Positions 1 through 8,982 of a stretch of DNA of 64,000 bases are shown here, one piece after another. A program made the translations under genes and the position numbers. The notes below the pieces were generated by a model. The model made no database searches, was not told the origin of the DNA, and saw only the letters and a list, made by a program, of their open reading frames with translations. Each line of letters opens with the position of its first letter. Positions within the stretch are counted from its first letter, which is position 1. This DNA is from CAYNYF01 sp964401385 (GTDB lineage: Bacteria > Planctomycetota > Phycisphaerae > SM23-33), in the NCBI GenBank assembly GCA_964401385.1, contig CAYNYF010000010.1, positions 1-64,000 on the forward strand, in the 5' to 3' direction.

Positions 1-78
1 GAGTCCAAACCCCTTGCCGCCTGAATCTACCTACAAACAAGGGATGCACCCCTGGTATCCTATCGACTCAAAAAGTTC

Positions 79-106
79 TTTACAGGCGCGAGCCCGTTGC
101 TAGAAT
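79..106 (+). promoter_or_regulatory. Predicted sigma-70-type promoter for rpmI-rplT-pheS
   Basis: A -35-like TTTACA (79-84) is followed after 16 bases by a -10-like TAGAAT (101-106). It lies about 125 bases upstream of the rpmI start, leaving a leader long enough for ribosomal protein autoregulation. Whether L20 binds this leader, as it does in other bacteria, cannot be read from the sequence. Confidence 0.55.
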
Positions 107-232
107 AGCCGATCTTTTGACGCAAGCTGAAGTTTCGAAGCGAGCTGTGGGCGGCGGCCTTGCGGGAGCGATTGCCCGGAGGCAGGAGCTGCCCGCGGCG
201 CTGGTCGGCCCGCCGGGCCGAAGGTAGTCGGC

Positions 233-427
233 ATGCCGAAGATGAAGACAAACAAGGCGGTTGCCAAGCGGATCAAGGTGACGGCGACGGGAAAGCTGCG
301 CCGCCGCCGCCCCCTGGCAGGGCACCTCAAGTCGAGAAAATCGCAGAAGCGGATCCGCGCCTTTCGAAAAGATCGCCCGGTTTCCAAAGGGTTTTCCAAG
401 CGCGCCAAGAAGCTTCTCGGCTTGTAA
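233..427 (+). CDS. rpmI: 50S ribosomal protein L35
   Basis: Small basic protein of the large ribosomal subunit, 64 residues, the normal length for L35. The start MPKMKTNKAVAKR and the following TGKLRRRRPLAGHL are typical of the family. It is followed by rplT and pheS, the common bacterial order. The usual upstream neighbour infC is not in the window, and the promoter at 79-106 suggests that rpmI starts its own transcript here. Confidence 0.97.
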   Translation: MPKMKTNKAVAKRIKVTATGKLRRRRPLAGHLKSRKSQKRIRAFRKDRPVSKGFSKRAKKLLGL

Positions 428-503
428 GAAAATGCCGCTGGAATTAGGCCGGTTGGGAAACAACGGTCCATAGGGACGTCCACCGGCCGACGAGGAAGTT
501 GTC

Positions 504-1127
504 ATGCCAAGAGTGAGAAAAGGCGCGGCTCGCGCTCGCAAGCACAAGAAAACCCTCAAGGCTGCTCGGGGTATGATCGGGGCGGCCTCGCGAAGGTATC
601 GCGTGGCCATCGAGGCGTGGCTTCGCGCCGGCCGATACGCCACCGTCGGGAGAAAACTGCGGAAGCGCGATTTCCGCCGGTTGTGGATTACGCGCATCTC
701 GGCCGCGTGCCGGCAGCGAGGGTTGCTCTACAGCCGGTTCATGCACGGCCTCAGTGAGAACGGCGTTGTCCTAAACCGGAAAATGCTGGCGGAGATGGCG
801 GTCGCAGACCCTGGCGCTTTTGATCGACTGGTCGCCGTTGCCACCTCCCGGCCGGCGGAGGCGCCGGCGCAGGAGCCCCCGGCCGAGGTTGGCGAGGTCG
901 AAAAAGCCCCGGCGCCGAAGAAGCCAGCGGCTGCGAAAAAGCCCCGAGCCGCCAAGCCCGCGACCAAGGCGGCGAAAAAGCCCTCTCCGGCGAAGAAGAA
1001 GGCGCCCGCGGCGAAGAAGAAGCCCGCCGCCAAGCCCGCCGCCAAGCCCGCCAGAAAGAAACCGGCCGCCACTCGGAAGAAGGCTGCCGCGAAGAAGCCC
1101 AAGCCCGACGAGCCCGCCAAACAGTAG
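504..1127 (+). CDS. rplT: 50S ribosomal protein L20 with long Ala/Lys/Pro-rich C-terminal tail
   Basis: Residues 1 to about 118 are a standard L20 (MPRVRKGAARARKHKK, then GRKLRKRDFRRLWITRI, ending near DPGAFDRLV). L20 binds 23S rRNA early in large-subunit assembly and is normally about 115-120 residues. This one has 207. The extra 85-90 residues are almost entirely Ala, Lys and Pro in KKPAA-type repeats, like histone H1 tails, and are expected to be disordered and to bind nucleic acid. A GAGGAAG Shine-Dalgarno precedes the ATG. The tail is in frame with no sign of a frameshift. Confidence 0.96.
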   Translation: MPRVRKGAARARKHKKTLKAARGMIGAASRRYRVAIEAWLRAGRYATVGRKLRKRDFRRLWITRISAACRQRGLLYSRFMHGLSENGVVLNRKMLAEMAVADPGAFDRLVAVATSRPAEAPAQEPPAEVGEVEKAPAPKKPAAAKKPRAAKPATKAAKKPSPAKKKAPAAKKKPAAKPAAKPARKKPAATRKKAAAKKPKPDEPAKQ

Positions 1128-1165
1128 CTGCGCGCCGGATCGAGCGCGTCGGCCGTGAAGGGACG

Positions 1166-2188
1166 ATGGAGCCGCTCGCCCAACTCGAAAGCCTGCGCGA
1201 GGAGGCGATGGCCCAGTTGCGGGCCGTCGCGGACACCGCCTCGCTGGAGCGGTGGCGCATCCGCTACCTGGGCGCGAAAGGGGCGGTCAAGTCTGCCGTG
1301 CAGCGGATCAAGGACCTCCCGGCCGAGGCCAGGCCGAGCTACGGCAAAGCGGCCAACCAGCTCAAGAGCGCCCTGACGGAGGCTTTCGAGTCGGCCCGGT
1401 CGAAGCTGGGCGCCGGCGCCCGACGCCGTCGGCAGGCCGTGGACGTCACCCTGCCGGCCGAGCGCGTGCGGATCGGGCATCAGCACATCATCACCCAGAC
1501 CATCGACGAAATCACCGAGATCTGGGCGCGCATGGGATTCACCGTCGCCTATGGCCCGGAAGTGGAGGATGAGCGGCACAACTTCAGCGCCCTGAACACG
1601 CCGCCGTCGCACCCGGCACGCGACGAGCTGGCGAATTTCTACATCAGCCCGTCGATCATGCTTCGCAGCCAGACCTCCACCGTGCAGATCCGCGTGATGG
1701 AGGCGCAGGACCCGCCGGTGCGCGTCGTCAGCCCCGGGCGCGTGTACCGCCCCGACACCGTCGACGCCACCCACAGCTTCATGTTCCACCAGCTCGAGGG
1801 GCTCTACGTTGACGAGGGCGTAAGCATGGTCGACCTGAAGTCGGATCTGGATCAGTTCTGCAAGGCCTACTTCGGCCAGCAGGTGGCCGCGCGTCTTCGG
1901 CCGCACTACTTCCCCTTCACCGAGCCGTCGGCCGAGGTGGACATCTCCTGCCCTCTCTGCCCCGGCGATGGTGGGACCTGCCCGATCTGCAAGGGCACCG
2001 GGTGGATCGAGATGGGCGGCTGCGGCATGGTCGACCCGAACGTGCTCGAGGCCGTCGGCTACGACAGCGAGAAGTACACCGGCTACGCCTTTGGCATGGG
2101 GATCGACCGCATGGTGATGCGGAAGTACAACATCCCCGACATCCGGCTGCTGTTCGAGAACGACGTCCGTTTCCTGCGGCAGTTCTGA
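1166..2188 (+). CDS. pheS: Phenylalanyl-tRNA synthetase alpha subunit
   Basis: Charges tRNA-Phe with phenylalanine, normally as an alpha2-beta2 complex with PheT. The 340-residue length fits PheS. An N-terminal coiled-coil region precedes the class II catalytic core, which contains RQ-type motif 2 residues, HQLEGLYVDEG and the C-terminal GMGIDRMVMRKY motif. A cysteine motif with two CPxC pairs (near 1947-1990) precedes GTGWIEMGGCGMV, as in other bacterial PheS. No pheT follows: the next gene is a carboxypeptidase, so the beta subunit must be encoded elsewhere. The ATG at 1166 is preceded by a weak GAAGGGA site. Confidence 0.95.
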   Translation: MEPLAQLESLREEAMAQLRAVADTASLERWRIRYLGAKGAVKSAVQRIKDLPAEARPSYGKAANQLKSALTEAFESARSKLGAGARRRRQAVDVTLPAERVRIGHQHIITQTIDEITEIWARMGFTVAYGPEVEDERHNFSALNTPPSHPARDELANFYISPSIMLRSQTSTVQIRVMEAQDPPVRVVSPGRVYRPDTVDATHSFMFHQLEGLYVDEGVSMVDLKSDLDQFCKAYFGQQVAARLRPHYFPFTEPSAEVDISCPLCPGDGGTCPICKGTGWIEMGGCGMVDPNVLEAVGYDSEKYTGYAFGMGIDRMVMRKYNIPDIRLLFENDVRFLRQF

Positions 2189-2250
2189 GCCCGGGCCGGT
2201 CGCCGGGGAGAAGGCGGGTCGCAGCTAGCGATGGAGGCGCGAAAAGGGCG

Positions 2251-3396
2251 ATGGTGATTTCCCTGCGGACGGATTTCCCGGGTGGAAACGGCCTGCTGCT
2301 CGGCGTGGACGAGTCGGGCGGCAGGCCCGCGCTGCGTTTTGCCGCCGAGCCGCGAAATTGCCCGCAGGCGCTGTGGTTCCACTTCCGCCTGAGCGGGCTT
2401 GGCGGCCGCGGGGTGCGGGTGGTGCTGGCCAACCCCGAGCAGACGCTGGGCGGGTCGGACTGGTCGAGGAATCGTCCCGTCTGCCGCTGCGGCGACGGCC
2501 GGTGGGCGCGACTGGGGCTGCCGGGGCGGGTCGACACCGCCGGCGGGCGCGTCGAGTGGGCCTGGGACATTGACGCCGACGCCGACGAGATCGAGATGGC
2601 CCACTGCTTTCCGTATCAGTTGGCCGAGCTGGAGGCGACGCTGGCCCGGCTGGAGGGGGCTTTCCGGGCGGAGATGATCGGGGTGACGCTGGCCGGCCGG
2701 CCGATGCCGCGCGTGTTCAATCGCCTGCCCGGCGGCAACGAGCCCGGCGTGTTCCTGACGGCCCGTCATCACGCCGGCGAGACCCCCGGCTCGTGGGTGC
2801 TCGACGGGCTGATGCGCCATGTCGCGGCCCACGCGCGCCTGTCCGAAAAAATCGCTTGGTGGGCGGTGCCGATGGTGAACCTTGACGACGTCATCGCCGG
2901 AAGCTACGGCAAGGATCCGTTCCCCTACGACTGCAACCGCGCGTACGGCCCGGGCACGCCCAGACGGCCGGAGGCGTTCGCCGTCATGCGAGACGCCGGC
3001 CGATTCAAAGACACGTGCACGCGGATGCTGTTCATCGACATTCACGCCCCCGGACATCCCGAGCGGGCCAACTACGTGCCGCTGCGCGGCTGGGACAACG
3101 ACTCGCCGATCAATCCCATCGGAGAGGAGTTCGCCAACCGCTTTCTGGCCGCCCAGCCGGCAGATATCCGCTCGCCCAAGGCCCACGTCACCCCCAAGCC
3201 GGGCGGAAACGACGTGTATGCGGGGACCTCCAGCCGGACCTGGGCACAGACCGTCCTGGGCGTCGAGGCCATTTCCCTGGAGATCAGCTACCAGGGAAAT
3301 GAAGAGAAGGACTATGCCGTCGAGGACTACCACCGGCTCGGCGCCGCCCTGGCCGAAACCGCCGCCCAGTGGGTGCTGGAGACCAAAGAGTCGTAG
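2251..3396 (+). CDS. M14 zinc carboxypeptidase, cytosolic-carboxypeptidase-like
   Basis: Predicted metallocarboxypeptidase of 381 residues. Residues 1 to about 140 look like the beta-sandwich domain that precedes the catalytic domain in cytosolic (AGBL/Nna1-type) carboxypeptidases. The catalytic part has the zinc motif HxxE (His174, Glu177 in HHAGETPG), the third zinc ligand His265 in FIDIHAPGHP, a substrate-binding YDCNRAYG stretch and a candidate catalytic Glu in AISLEISYQG near the C-terminus. There is no signal peptide, so it should act in the cytoplasm. The ATG at 2251 follows a GGAGGCG site (2233-2239); reading frames beginning further upstream run through pheS and are spurious. It lies 62 bases after pheS and may be cotranscribed. 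The substrate is unknown. Confidence 0.85.
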   Translation: MVISLRTDFPGGNGLLLGVDESGGRPALRFAAEPRNCPQALWFHFRLSGLGGRGVRVVLANPEQTLGGSDWSRNRPVCRCGDGRWARLGLPGRVDTAGGRVEWAWDIDADADEIEMAHCFPYQLAELEATLARLEGAFRAEMIGVTLAGRPMPRVFNRLPGGNEPGVFLTARHHAGETPGSWVLDGLMRHVAAHARLSEKIAWWAVPMVNLDDVIAGSYGKDPFPYDCNRAYGPGTPRRPEAFAVMRDAGRFKDTCTRMLFIDIHAPGHPERANYVPLRGWDNDSPINPIGEEFANRFLAAQPADIRSPKAHVTPKPGGNDVYAGTSSRTWAQTVLGVEAISLEISYQGNEEKDYAVEDYHRLGAALAETAAQWVLETKES

Positions 3397-3452
3397 AGGC
3401 GTCCAGAAGCGGCGCGCCGTAACTGGCGCGATGAATCTCAGAGGGCTAGACC

Positions 3453-4265
3453 ATGACCGCCAGATTGATGGAGCTGATGACAGTCAAGGAAGTGGTGGAC
3501 GGTCTCAAAGAGACTCGGACCGTTCTGGTTCCGATGGGCGTGACCGAGCAGCACGGCCATCACCTGCCGCTTTGCACCGACACGTTCGTCGGGTACGAAA
3601 AGTGCAAGGCCGCCGCCGGGCGGACGGGCTCGTTCGTGACCACGCCGTTCCACTGCGGCTACTCCGGCGGAACGCTGCCGGGAACGATCAACCTCTCACC
3701 CCAGACCGTCTCGCTGATGGCGGCGGATACGATCGAGTCCCTGGCCAAGCAGGGCTTTCGCACGATCGTGCTCGTCCCCGGCCACGGCGACACGCTCTTC
3801 CTTCAGATGCTGGAGCTGGGGGCGAAGATGGTCCAGTGGCTGCGGCAGCTTCCGGCGGACGTGGCGGTGGCGGTGGCCCCCATCACCAGCGACGGCGGGC
3901 TGGGCCAGAAGTATCCCCTCGATCACCTCGACTGCCACGCCGGCTTCTTCGAGACCTCCGTCATGATGTATCTCAAGCCTGAATGGGTCCGCCCGCAAAA
4001 GCCCGTCGACAGCCCCGATTTCATGCGGAGGCTGTTCGCCGGCGAGACGGGCATTTTCGTGTCGGAGAAGCTCGTGGACGACCCGGCCGTGGTACCGCGA
4101 GTCCGCCAGCACGAGCAGATGATGATCGGCGTGCAGGGCGATCCGTCCAAGGCCACCGCCGAATGGGGCGAAAGGATCTTCCAGGCCATGGTGGCCGAGC
4201 TGGTGGACCTCGTCCGCAGGCTCGAAGCCGCCCGGAAGGGCAGCAGCCCCTCTGGGGCTACTTGA
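3453..4265 (+). CDS. Creatininase-family amidohydrolase
   Basis: 270-residue cytoplasmic protein with the creatininase fold. Metal-binding motifs are visible: MGVTEQHGHHLPLCTD (Glu32, His34, Asp43), VLVPGHGD, and HAGFFETSVMM (family motif HAGxxETS). Members hydrolyse cyclic or linear amides such as creatinine or N-formyl intermediates; the substrate here cannot be assigned. It follows the M14 peptidase by 56 bases on the same strand, suggesting a small operon for breaking amide bonds. Its 3' end overlaps the convergent methyltransferase gene by 8 bases. Confidence 0.88.
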   Translation: MTARLMELMTVKEVVDGLKETRTVLVPMGVTEQHGHHLPLCTDTFVGYEKCKAAAGRTGSFVTTPFHCGYSGGTLPGTINLSPQTVSLMAADTIESLAKQGFRTIVLVPGHGDTLFLQMLELGAKMVQWLRQLPADVAVAVAPITSDGGLGQKYPLDHLDCHAGFFETSVMMYLKPEWVRPQKPVDSPDFMRRLFAGETGIFVSEKLVDDPAVVPRVRQHEQMMIGVQGDPSKATAEWGERIFQAMVAELVDLVRRLEAARKGSSPSGAT

Positions 4266-5007
4266 ATGACACTTCCAGGCCCTCGGGGTCGATGACGACG
4301 TTGACGCTGGCGCGGAAGTTTCTCGTGTCGCGGACGAAGCGGAGGTAGGGCTCCACGGCCTTGCCGCCGTTGACGCTGTTGTGGGCCAGGACGACCGCGC
4401 CGGCCGGCAGGCGGTCATACGCGGCCTCGAGAATATCGAGGTAGATGCCCTTGCCGCGGCCTTTGTCGCCGTCGGCGTCGAGGTACAGCAGGTGGATCGG
4501 CTCGTCGGAGCCGGCGGCCACGTTTATGGCGTCGTCGGCCAGAACGCCGGCGGCGCCGGTCGGATCGATTCGCCGGACGTTTCGTTCGGCCCGCTCGGCC
4601 TGGTCGGGCTTGATCTCCACGCCGACGAGTCGCCCGGGCGTGTAGCACGCCCCCGGCCCCACGCCCGCCCCGGCGTTTGAGATGAAGGTGAAGCCGCAGA
4701 ACACCCCGGCCGCCAGCATGTTCTCCGGACGCACAATGGCGTTGATCGCGTACAGCAGCCGCTGCATGCGCGGGCTGATCGCCGTCCAGGGAATCTCGAA
4801 AAGCTCGGCCGCGGCCCGGCGGTGGGCCAGCATCTTGTCGTGGTCATACCGCGTCTGCGGCAGCACGCCGGCGCCGTGAAGCGCTTCCAGTGCGTCGGCC
4901 ACGACGGCGATCTCCCGCTCCAACGGCTCCAGCACGCGATGCGGATGGTGGTAGTCCATCCGATACTCTTGCCAGTCGTCGCTGCGGTGCGTGTTGCTCA
5001 CAACCAT
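4258..5007 (-). CDS. Class I SAM-dependent methyltransferase-like protein
   Basis: Predicted Rossmann-fold protein of 249 residues. The core has a short glycine-rich motif I-like segment (AAGVFCGFTFISNAGAG), an acidic strand end (GRLVGVEIKPDQAERAERNV) and IHLLYLDADGDKGRG, a pattern seen in O-methyltransferase and cephalosporin-hydroxylase-like proteins where metal-binding Asp residues follow strand 4. The start is uncertain: ATG at 5007 (used here), GTG at 5001 with better spacing to AGGG, or a TTG at 5103 that would add 32 residues. It is convergent with the creatininase gene. The substrate is not known. Confidence 0.6.
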   Translation of the reverse strand: MVVSNTHRSDDWQEYRMDYHHPHRVLEPLEREIAVVADALEALHGAGVLPQTRYDHDKMLAHRRAAAELFEIPWTAISPRMQRLLYAINAIVRPENMLAAGVFCGFTFISNAGAGVGPGACYTPGRLVGVEIKPDQAERAERNVRRIDPTGAAGVLADDAINVAAGSDEPIHLLYLDADGDKGRGKGIYLDILEAAYDRLPAGAVVLAHNSVNGGKAVEPYLRFVRDTRNFRASVNVVIDPEGLEVSFK

Positions 5008-5151
5008 TTCCCTGCGGCGGGGCCGGACCTCGGACCATCGAGCGACCGCGTTGTCGCGGATGGGAACGTCCCTATCCGGCGTCCGCGGGAACGACGACGC
5101 CAAAGCGCAGGCGAAACGCTGCCTGGCGGGTGGAGGATCGAACCCTCGCGA

Positions 5152-8100
5152 TTAGAGGACCAGGATTTCCAGGTCTTGGGTGTTGACCACCTGTCCGAGT
5201 CGCCACGGGTAGGACCACCTGGCCCGGGTGACCTTGTCGTAGTATCGGACCGAAGCGATCTCTCTTCCGGTGCCGGCGTCGCGGGCGTAAACGCCGAAGC
5301 TCGTCACGCTGTTGTCGAAGTTCACGTTGAGCAGGCTCACCCTGCCGATCGTGGCCGCGGACAGGTTGCTGTTCTGGAAGTACCACCGGGTGGCGCCGCC
5401 GTCCCGGAGCCCGCGGATGGCGAACGACTTGATGGTGGCGTCTGATTCGAAGTCGGCGGCGCCGGTTGCGTGGCGGACGACGGTGTCTTTCATTCCGGCG
5501 AGGAAGTCGGCCCCGTCGGCGGCGCCCAAGGTCACGCCCGCCATGCTGCCGGTGGTGCGGATCGTGGAGTCGGCGGCGGTTCCGCGAACGGTCAGCCGGC
5601 CCATCTCGCCGGTGATGTCCCATGTGGCCTGGCGCAGATCGCCGGCGATCCTGGTGGTGCCCAGCGTGTTGCGGGGGTTGCCGCTGCCGTTCAGCAGCAG
5701 GTCGGCCTGGAAGTGGCCGGCGGAGCCGGTTCGCCTGTTGCCCCTGGTGGTGAGTCTTCCGATCCAGGGGGTCTCAAGTATGTCCGGCGTGGCGTCCAGG
5801 TCCAGCCATTCCGTCGCCGTAAAGGACCGGACGGGCGTTTCGCTGACCATGCTCACTTCCGCCAGTCGGCCGAAGGTCAGGTCAACGGTCGCCCTGGTGT
5901 CGCCGGGCGCCGGTGGGCCGATCGTCACAACGTGGTCGCCGGCGATGTCGCCCAGCACGATCCGCTTGGCGGTGCCGGTGATCTCCACGTTGCCGAGCAC
6001 GGCCACGCCTTTGCCCGTGATGCCCCCGATGGCGTCGCGGGCGATGATCTCGCCCACGACGGTGCCGCGGGCGGCGATAATCCTGAGCTGCGACCTGGTC
6101 GTCGTGCCGGCGATGACGATACGAACGATGTTGCCGCCCATGCCCCGGCCGGTCATGCCGTTGGCCGAGAGGAGGTCGGCATGGCCCGGCCCGGAGAACG
6201 ACGCCGTGACCCTGTTGCCGAGGCCGTCCAGGAAGGTCACCCTGGACCTCTGTACCAGGCGGGTGTAGCGGTCGCCCAGATACAGCTCGACGTCGGCCTG
6301 GGCGGACCACCAGACGTTGTTGTCGAGGTCGGTCTCGGCCACCTGGGCGTCGCTGTTCGCCTTCACCGCCAGGTAATACATCCCCGGGTCGGCGCCGCCG
6401 AAGGTGCTGTAGAGAACCTGGAAGTAGCCGGGGCTATCCTCTCCGACGCCCAGGCTCGGCAGCGTGTGCGTCGCCTGGTAGACGATCACGTCGTCATCGT
6501 TGCCCCAGACGGTGTCCGTGCTCAGGCGGCCCTCGAACCGGATGGGCTGGTACGTGGGGATCGCCACCTCGCCGAGATTGGACACGCGGGCGCCCAGCGC
6601 AATCGCGTCCAGGCCGACGGCGTAGGCACCGGGCGTGTAGTCCGCGTCCGTCACCACCAGGTCCGGGCCGCTGACCTCGCCGGTGATGGCGAAGTTGAAC
6701 GGCGACTCGTCGTCGTCGCTGTTGAGGAAGCTGACATCTCCGGCGTGCTCGCCCATGACCGACGAATCCAACGTCACTCCGAACGTCGTGGACTCCCCCG
6801 GTCCCAGCAGCGTCTGGAGCGGCTGGGTGACGGTAAAGCCGCCCGGGACCGTCACCGTGCCGATCGTCAGTTGTGTCGCCCCGTCGTTGCGGACGGTGAA
6901 GACCTGTTCGACGGTGGCCGCGTTGTGGGCCACGAGGCCAAAGTCGATGGGCGTGGTCTCACCATCGGTGATCGGGCTGCCGCCGTATTCCACCGTGACC
7001 TCGCCGGAGGAGAGGACCTGGCCGGTGATGGCGAAGTCGAACGGATCCTCGTCAAAATCGTTGCTGGCGATTGTCAGATCGCCCGCCCACGTTCCGGAGG
7101 TGTCGGTCGTCATGCTCACCGCGAACATGAGACTCCCGCCGGCGGCTATGGTGTTGGACGAGAACCCCCAGAAAACGAACCCGTCCGGGACCGTAACCGA
7201 CCCGAGCGTCAAGTTGGCCACACCGTCGTTGTGGATGGTGAAAATTTCCGGGACGGGGTCTGCACCGAAATCGACGTTGCCGAAGTCGACCGGAACGATC
7301 TGGCCGTCATCGATTTCGGTCGCCCCGTCCATGACTCTGATCTCCGGCTGCGGCTGCACGAAGACTTGCAGGAAATCGCCCCACGAGGTGTCGGCGACGA
7401 AGGTGAAGTTCCCTTCGTTGTAGTCGTAGTAGGCCAGCTCGCTTATCGCACCGACGTCGGGGAAGAGAATGGTCATGCCGGTGCCGTCCAGGCTGGCCTC
7501 GCTGTAATTGCTGAGGATGGTGGTGTTGTACTGGGCCAGCGCGCCGGCGGCGGCGGCGGCAACCACGGGGTTGACGGCGTTGGCTGATAGCTCCGAGAGG
7601 AATCCGCCCAGATCGATGAAGTCGCCCGGCACGTAGACGGGAGTCCACGTAATCGGATCCAAGGTCCAGTATCCCGCGAAATCCTGTGCGGCGTCATGAG
7701 CAGCGTCGGCCGTGTCCAGGTCCGCCCGCTCGGTGAGGATGGCGTCGGCCACGGCGTCGACCGCGGCCGACAGCGCCGGCACCTCCGCCAGGTCGACGGC
7801 CGACAGGGTGGTCACGTCGATGGCGTCGTAGTACTCCTCATACCGGCTGACCATGCTCCCGGCCACCTGGGCCGCCGACCAGGACGGGTTGGCCGTCACG
7901 TCCGCCAAGATCGTGTCGTAGGGGTAGCCCTCGTGGGGGATCGATTCTTCCGAGGCGACCATGACGTCGCCGTAGGCGGCGACTTCGTGGGCGACCTCGA
8001 TCATGCCCATCACACAGGCGTCGAAGGCGATGACGTCCAGGTTCACGGGCGAGCGGCTGATGCCCAGGTTCAGCTCCGAGAGGGTCAGCCAGCCGCCGTC

Positions 8101-8565
8101 GGTGTCGTCTGTGATGGCGCCGGTGACCCCGCCGCCGTGGTTCCACAGGATCAGCGCGTAATGGTCGGCCGGATACGTGGTGGCGGCCCATTCGATGAAT
8201 TCGGTCAGGTAGCCGGGGTGGCCCATGTTGATCTCGCCGATGCTGGCCAGATCGGACGAGATGATGCTGGTGTTGCCGTCCTGTGTGACCAGTCCGCGGC
8301 GGGTGTCCTCCCAGTCGCCGTTGCTGGCGTCGTAGCCGGGGGCGCGGTCGACTTGGACGACGATGTTCACTTCCGCCGTGGAGCCGACTGTCTCCATTTC
8401 GTTGACGCCGACGATGGCGTACGCTTCGAGATCGTTGTCGCCGTCGACGTACACCATCATCGTCCAGTCCGCCGACAGCAGCAGCCGCGGCTCCAGCGAT
8501 TCCAACACGGGTCTGCCCGAACCGTTCAAAGGCCTGATCCCCCTCGGGCTGTTGCGCCTGCCCAT
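5152..8565 (-). CDS. Secreted clostripain-like (C11) protease with LEPR-XLL motif and Ig-like repeats
   Basis: 1137-residue exported cysteine protease. The N-terminus carries the planctomycete LEPR-XLL motif (LESLEPRLLLSA, residues 21-32). A C11 clostripain-type domain follows, with catalytic His143 in ILWNHGGG and Cys184 in FDACVMGM. Then come two choice-of-anchor-D/Hydin-like beta repeats (each with PVDFG or PIDFG, FTIHNDG or FTVRNDG, and FDFAITG or FNFAITG), a CARDB-like adhesion domain (PDLVVTDADYTPG) and a long C-terminal beta region rich in short repeats. The domain plan suggests a surface or extracellular protease held by adhesion domains. The ATG at 8565 is chosen because GAAAGGAG lies 7 bases upstream; the in-frame codon at 8586 has no such site. 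Confidence 0.88.
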   Translation of the reverse strand: MGRRNSPRGIRPLNGSGRPVLESLEPRLLLSADWTMMVYVDGDNDLEAYAIVGVNEMETVGSTAEVNIVVQVDRAPGYDASNGDWEDTRRGLVTQDGNTSIISSDLASIGEINMGHPGYLTEFIEWAATTYPADHYALILWNHGGGVTGAITDDTDGGWLTLSELNLGISRSPVNLDVIAFDACVMGMIEVAHEVAAYGDVMVASEESIPHEGYPYDTILADVTANPSWSAAQVAGSMVSRYEEYYDAIDVTTLSAVDLAEVPALSAAVDAVADAILTERADLDTADAAHDAAQDFAGYWTLDPITWTPVYVPGDFIDLGGFLSELSANAVNPVVAAAAAGALAQYNTTILSNYSEASLDGTGMTILFPDVGAISELAYYDYNEGNFTFVADTSWGDFLQVFVQPQPEIRVMDGATEIDDGQIVPVDFGNVDFGADPVPEIFTIHNDGVANLTLGSVTVPDGFVFWGFSSNTIAAGGSLMFAVSMTTDTSGTWAGDLTIASNDFDEDPFDFAITGQVLSSGEVTVEYGGSPITDGETTPIDFGLVAHNAATVEQVFTVRNDGATQLTIGTVTVPGGFTVTQPLQTLLGPGESTTFGVTLDSSVMGEHAGDVSFLNSDDDESPFNFAITGEVSGPDLVVTDADYTPGAYAVGLDAIALGARVSNLGEVAIPTYQPIRFEGRLSTDTVWGNDDDVIVYQATHTLPSLGVGEDSPGYFQVLYSTFGGADPGMYYLAVKANSDAQVAETDLDNNVWWSAQADVELYLGDRYTRLVQRSRVTFLDGLGNRVTASFSGPGHADLLSANGMTGRGMGGNIVRIVIAGTTTRSQLRIIAARGTVVGEIIARDAIGGITGKGVAVLGNVEITGTAKRIVLGDIAGDHVVTIGPPAPGDTRATVDLTFGRLAEVSMVSETPVRSFTATEWLDLDATPDILETPWIGRLTTRGNRRTGSAGHFQADLLLNGSGNPRNTLGTTRIAGDLRQATWDITGEMGRLTVRGTAADSTIRTTGSMAGVTLGAADGADFLAGMKDTVVRHATGAADFESDATIKSFAIRGLRDGGATRWYFQNSNLSAATIGRVSLLNVNFDNSVTSFGVYARDAGTGREIASVRYYDKVTRARWSYPWRLGQVVNTQDLEILVL

Positions 8566-8600
8566 CCTTGCACTCCTTTCACGCACGTCTTCAGTGGCTC

Positions 8601-8630
8601 ATCTTACTGCAAGGTTGTTTCTGACGCCAA
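8601..8630 (-). promoter_or_regulatory. Possible promoter for the LEPR-XLL protease
   Basis: On the minus strand TTGGCG (8630-8625) and TAAGAT (8606-8601) are separated by 18 bases, each matching 4 of 6 consensus positions, about 36 bases upstream of the protease start. The rest of the 8566-8982 spacer (417 bases between divergent genes) shows no gene. Confidence 0.35.
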
Positions 8631-8982
8631 GGCCGCGGCAGCCGATTCTCGGGAATCCCGCGCATCGTATTTATTGATGGAACTATTCGTTTGGGCCCTG
8701 TTCGTTTCCGGGCGGATGCTTTACAGGGACCCAGATGGACGCCCAGCCCTCGTCTCGGCGGCCAAGCCGGCCCCGCCCGGGGCCACCGGTTACTATGATA
8801 CTGGCCGCTGGGGCCGGGACGCAATGGATTTCCTGCCGCCGGGCCGGTGGTGCAGTGTGGCCGGTCCGGAAGCCTGATTGAAAGTCGTTCCCCGCAAAGC
8901 GCATAATGGTTGGCGGGAACTTCCCGCCCGTGGGCCGGGCCGAAGTTCCCTGGGATCGAGGCGATCGAAGGGATTCTATAAC

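Noticed and set aside
1..78. End of infC
   Set aside because: No open frame with IF3 sequence is visible in the bases available.
5124..5200. tRNA-like pieces (GGTTCGATCC T-loop consensus and a CGCCA end on the minus strand) at the protease stop
   Set aside because: The acceptor, T and anticodon stems do not pair into a cloverleaf. It could be a decayed tRNA-Ser but chance is as likely.
5470..7587. 705-residue plus-strand frame opposite the LEPR-XLL protease
   Set aside because: Antisense to a gene with clear protease and repeat domains.
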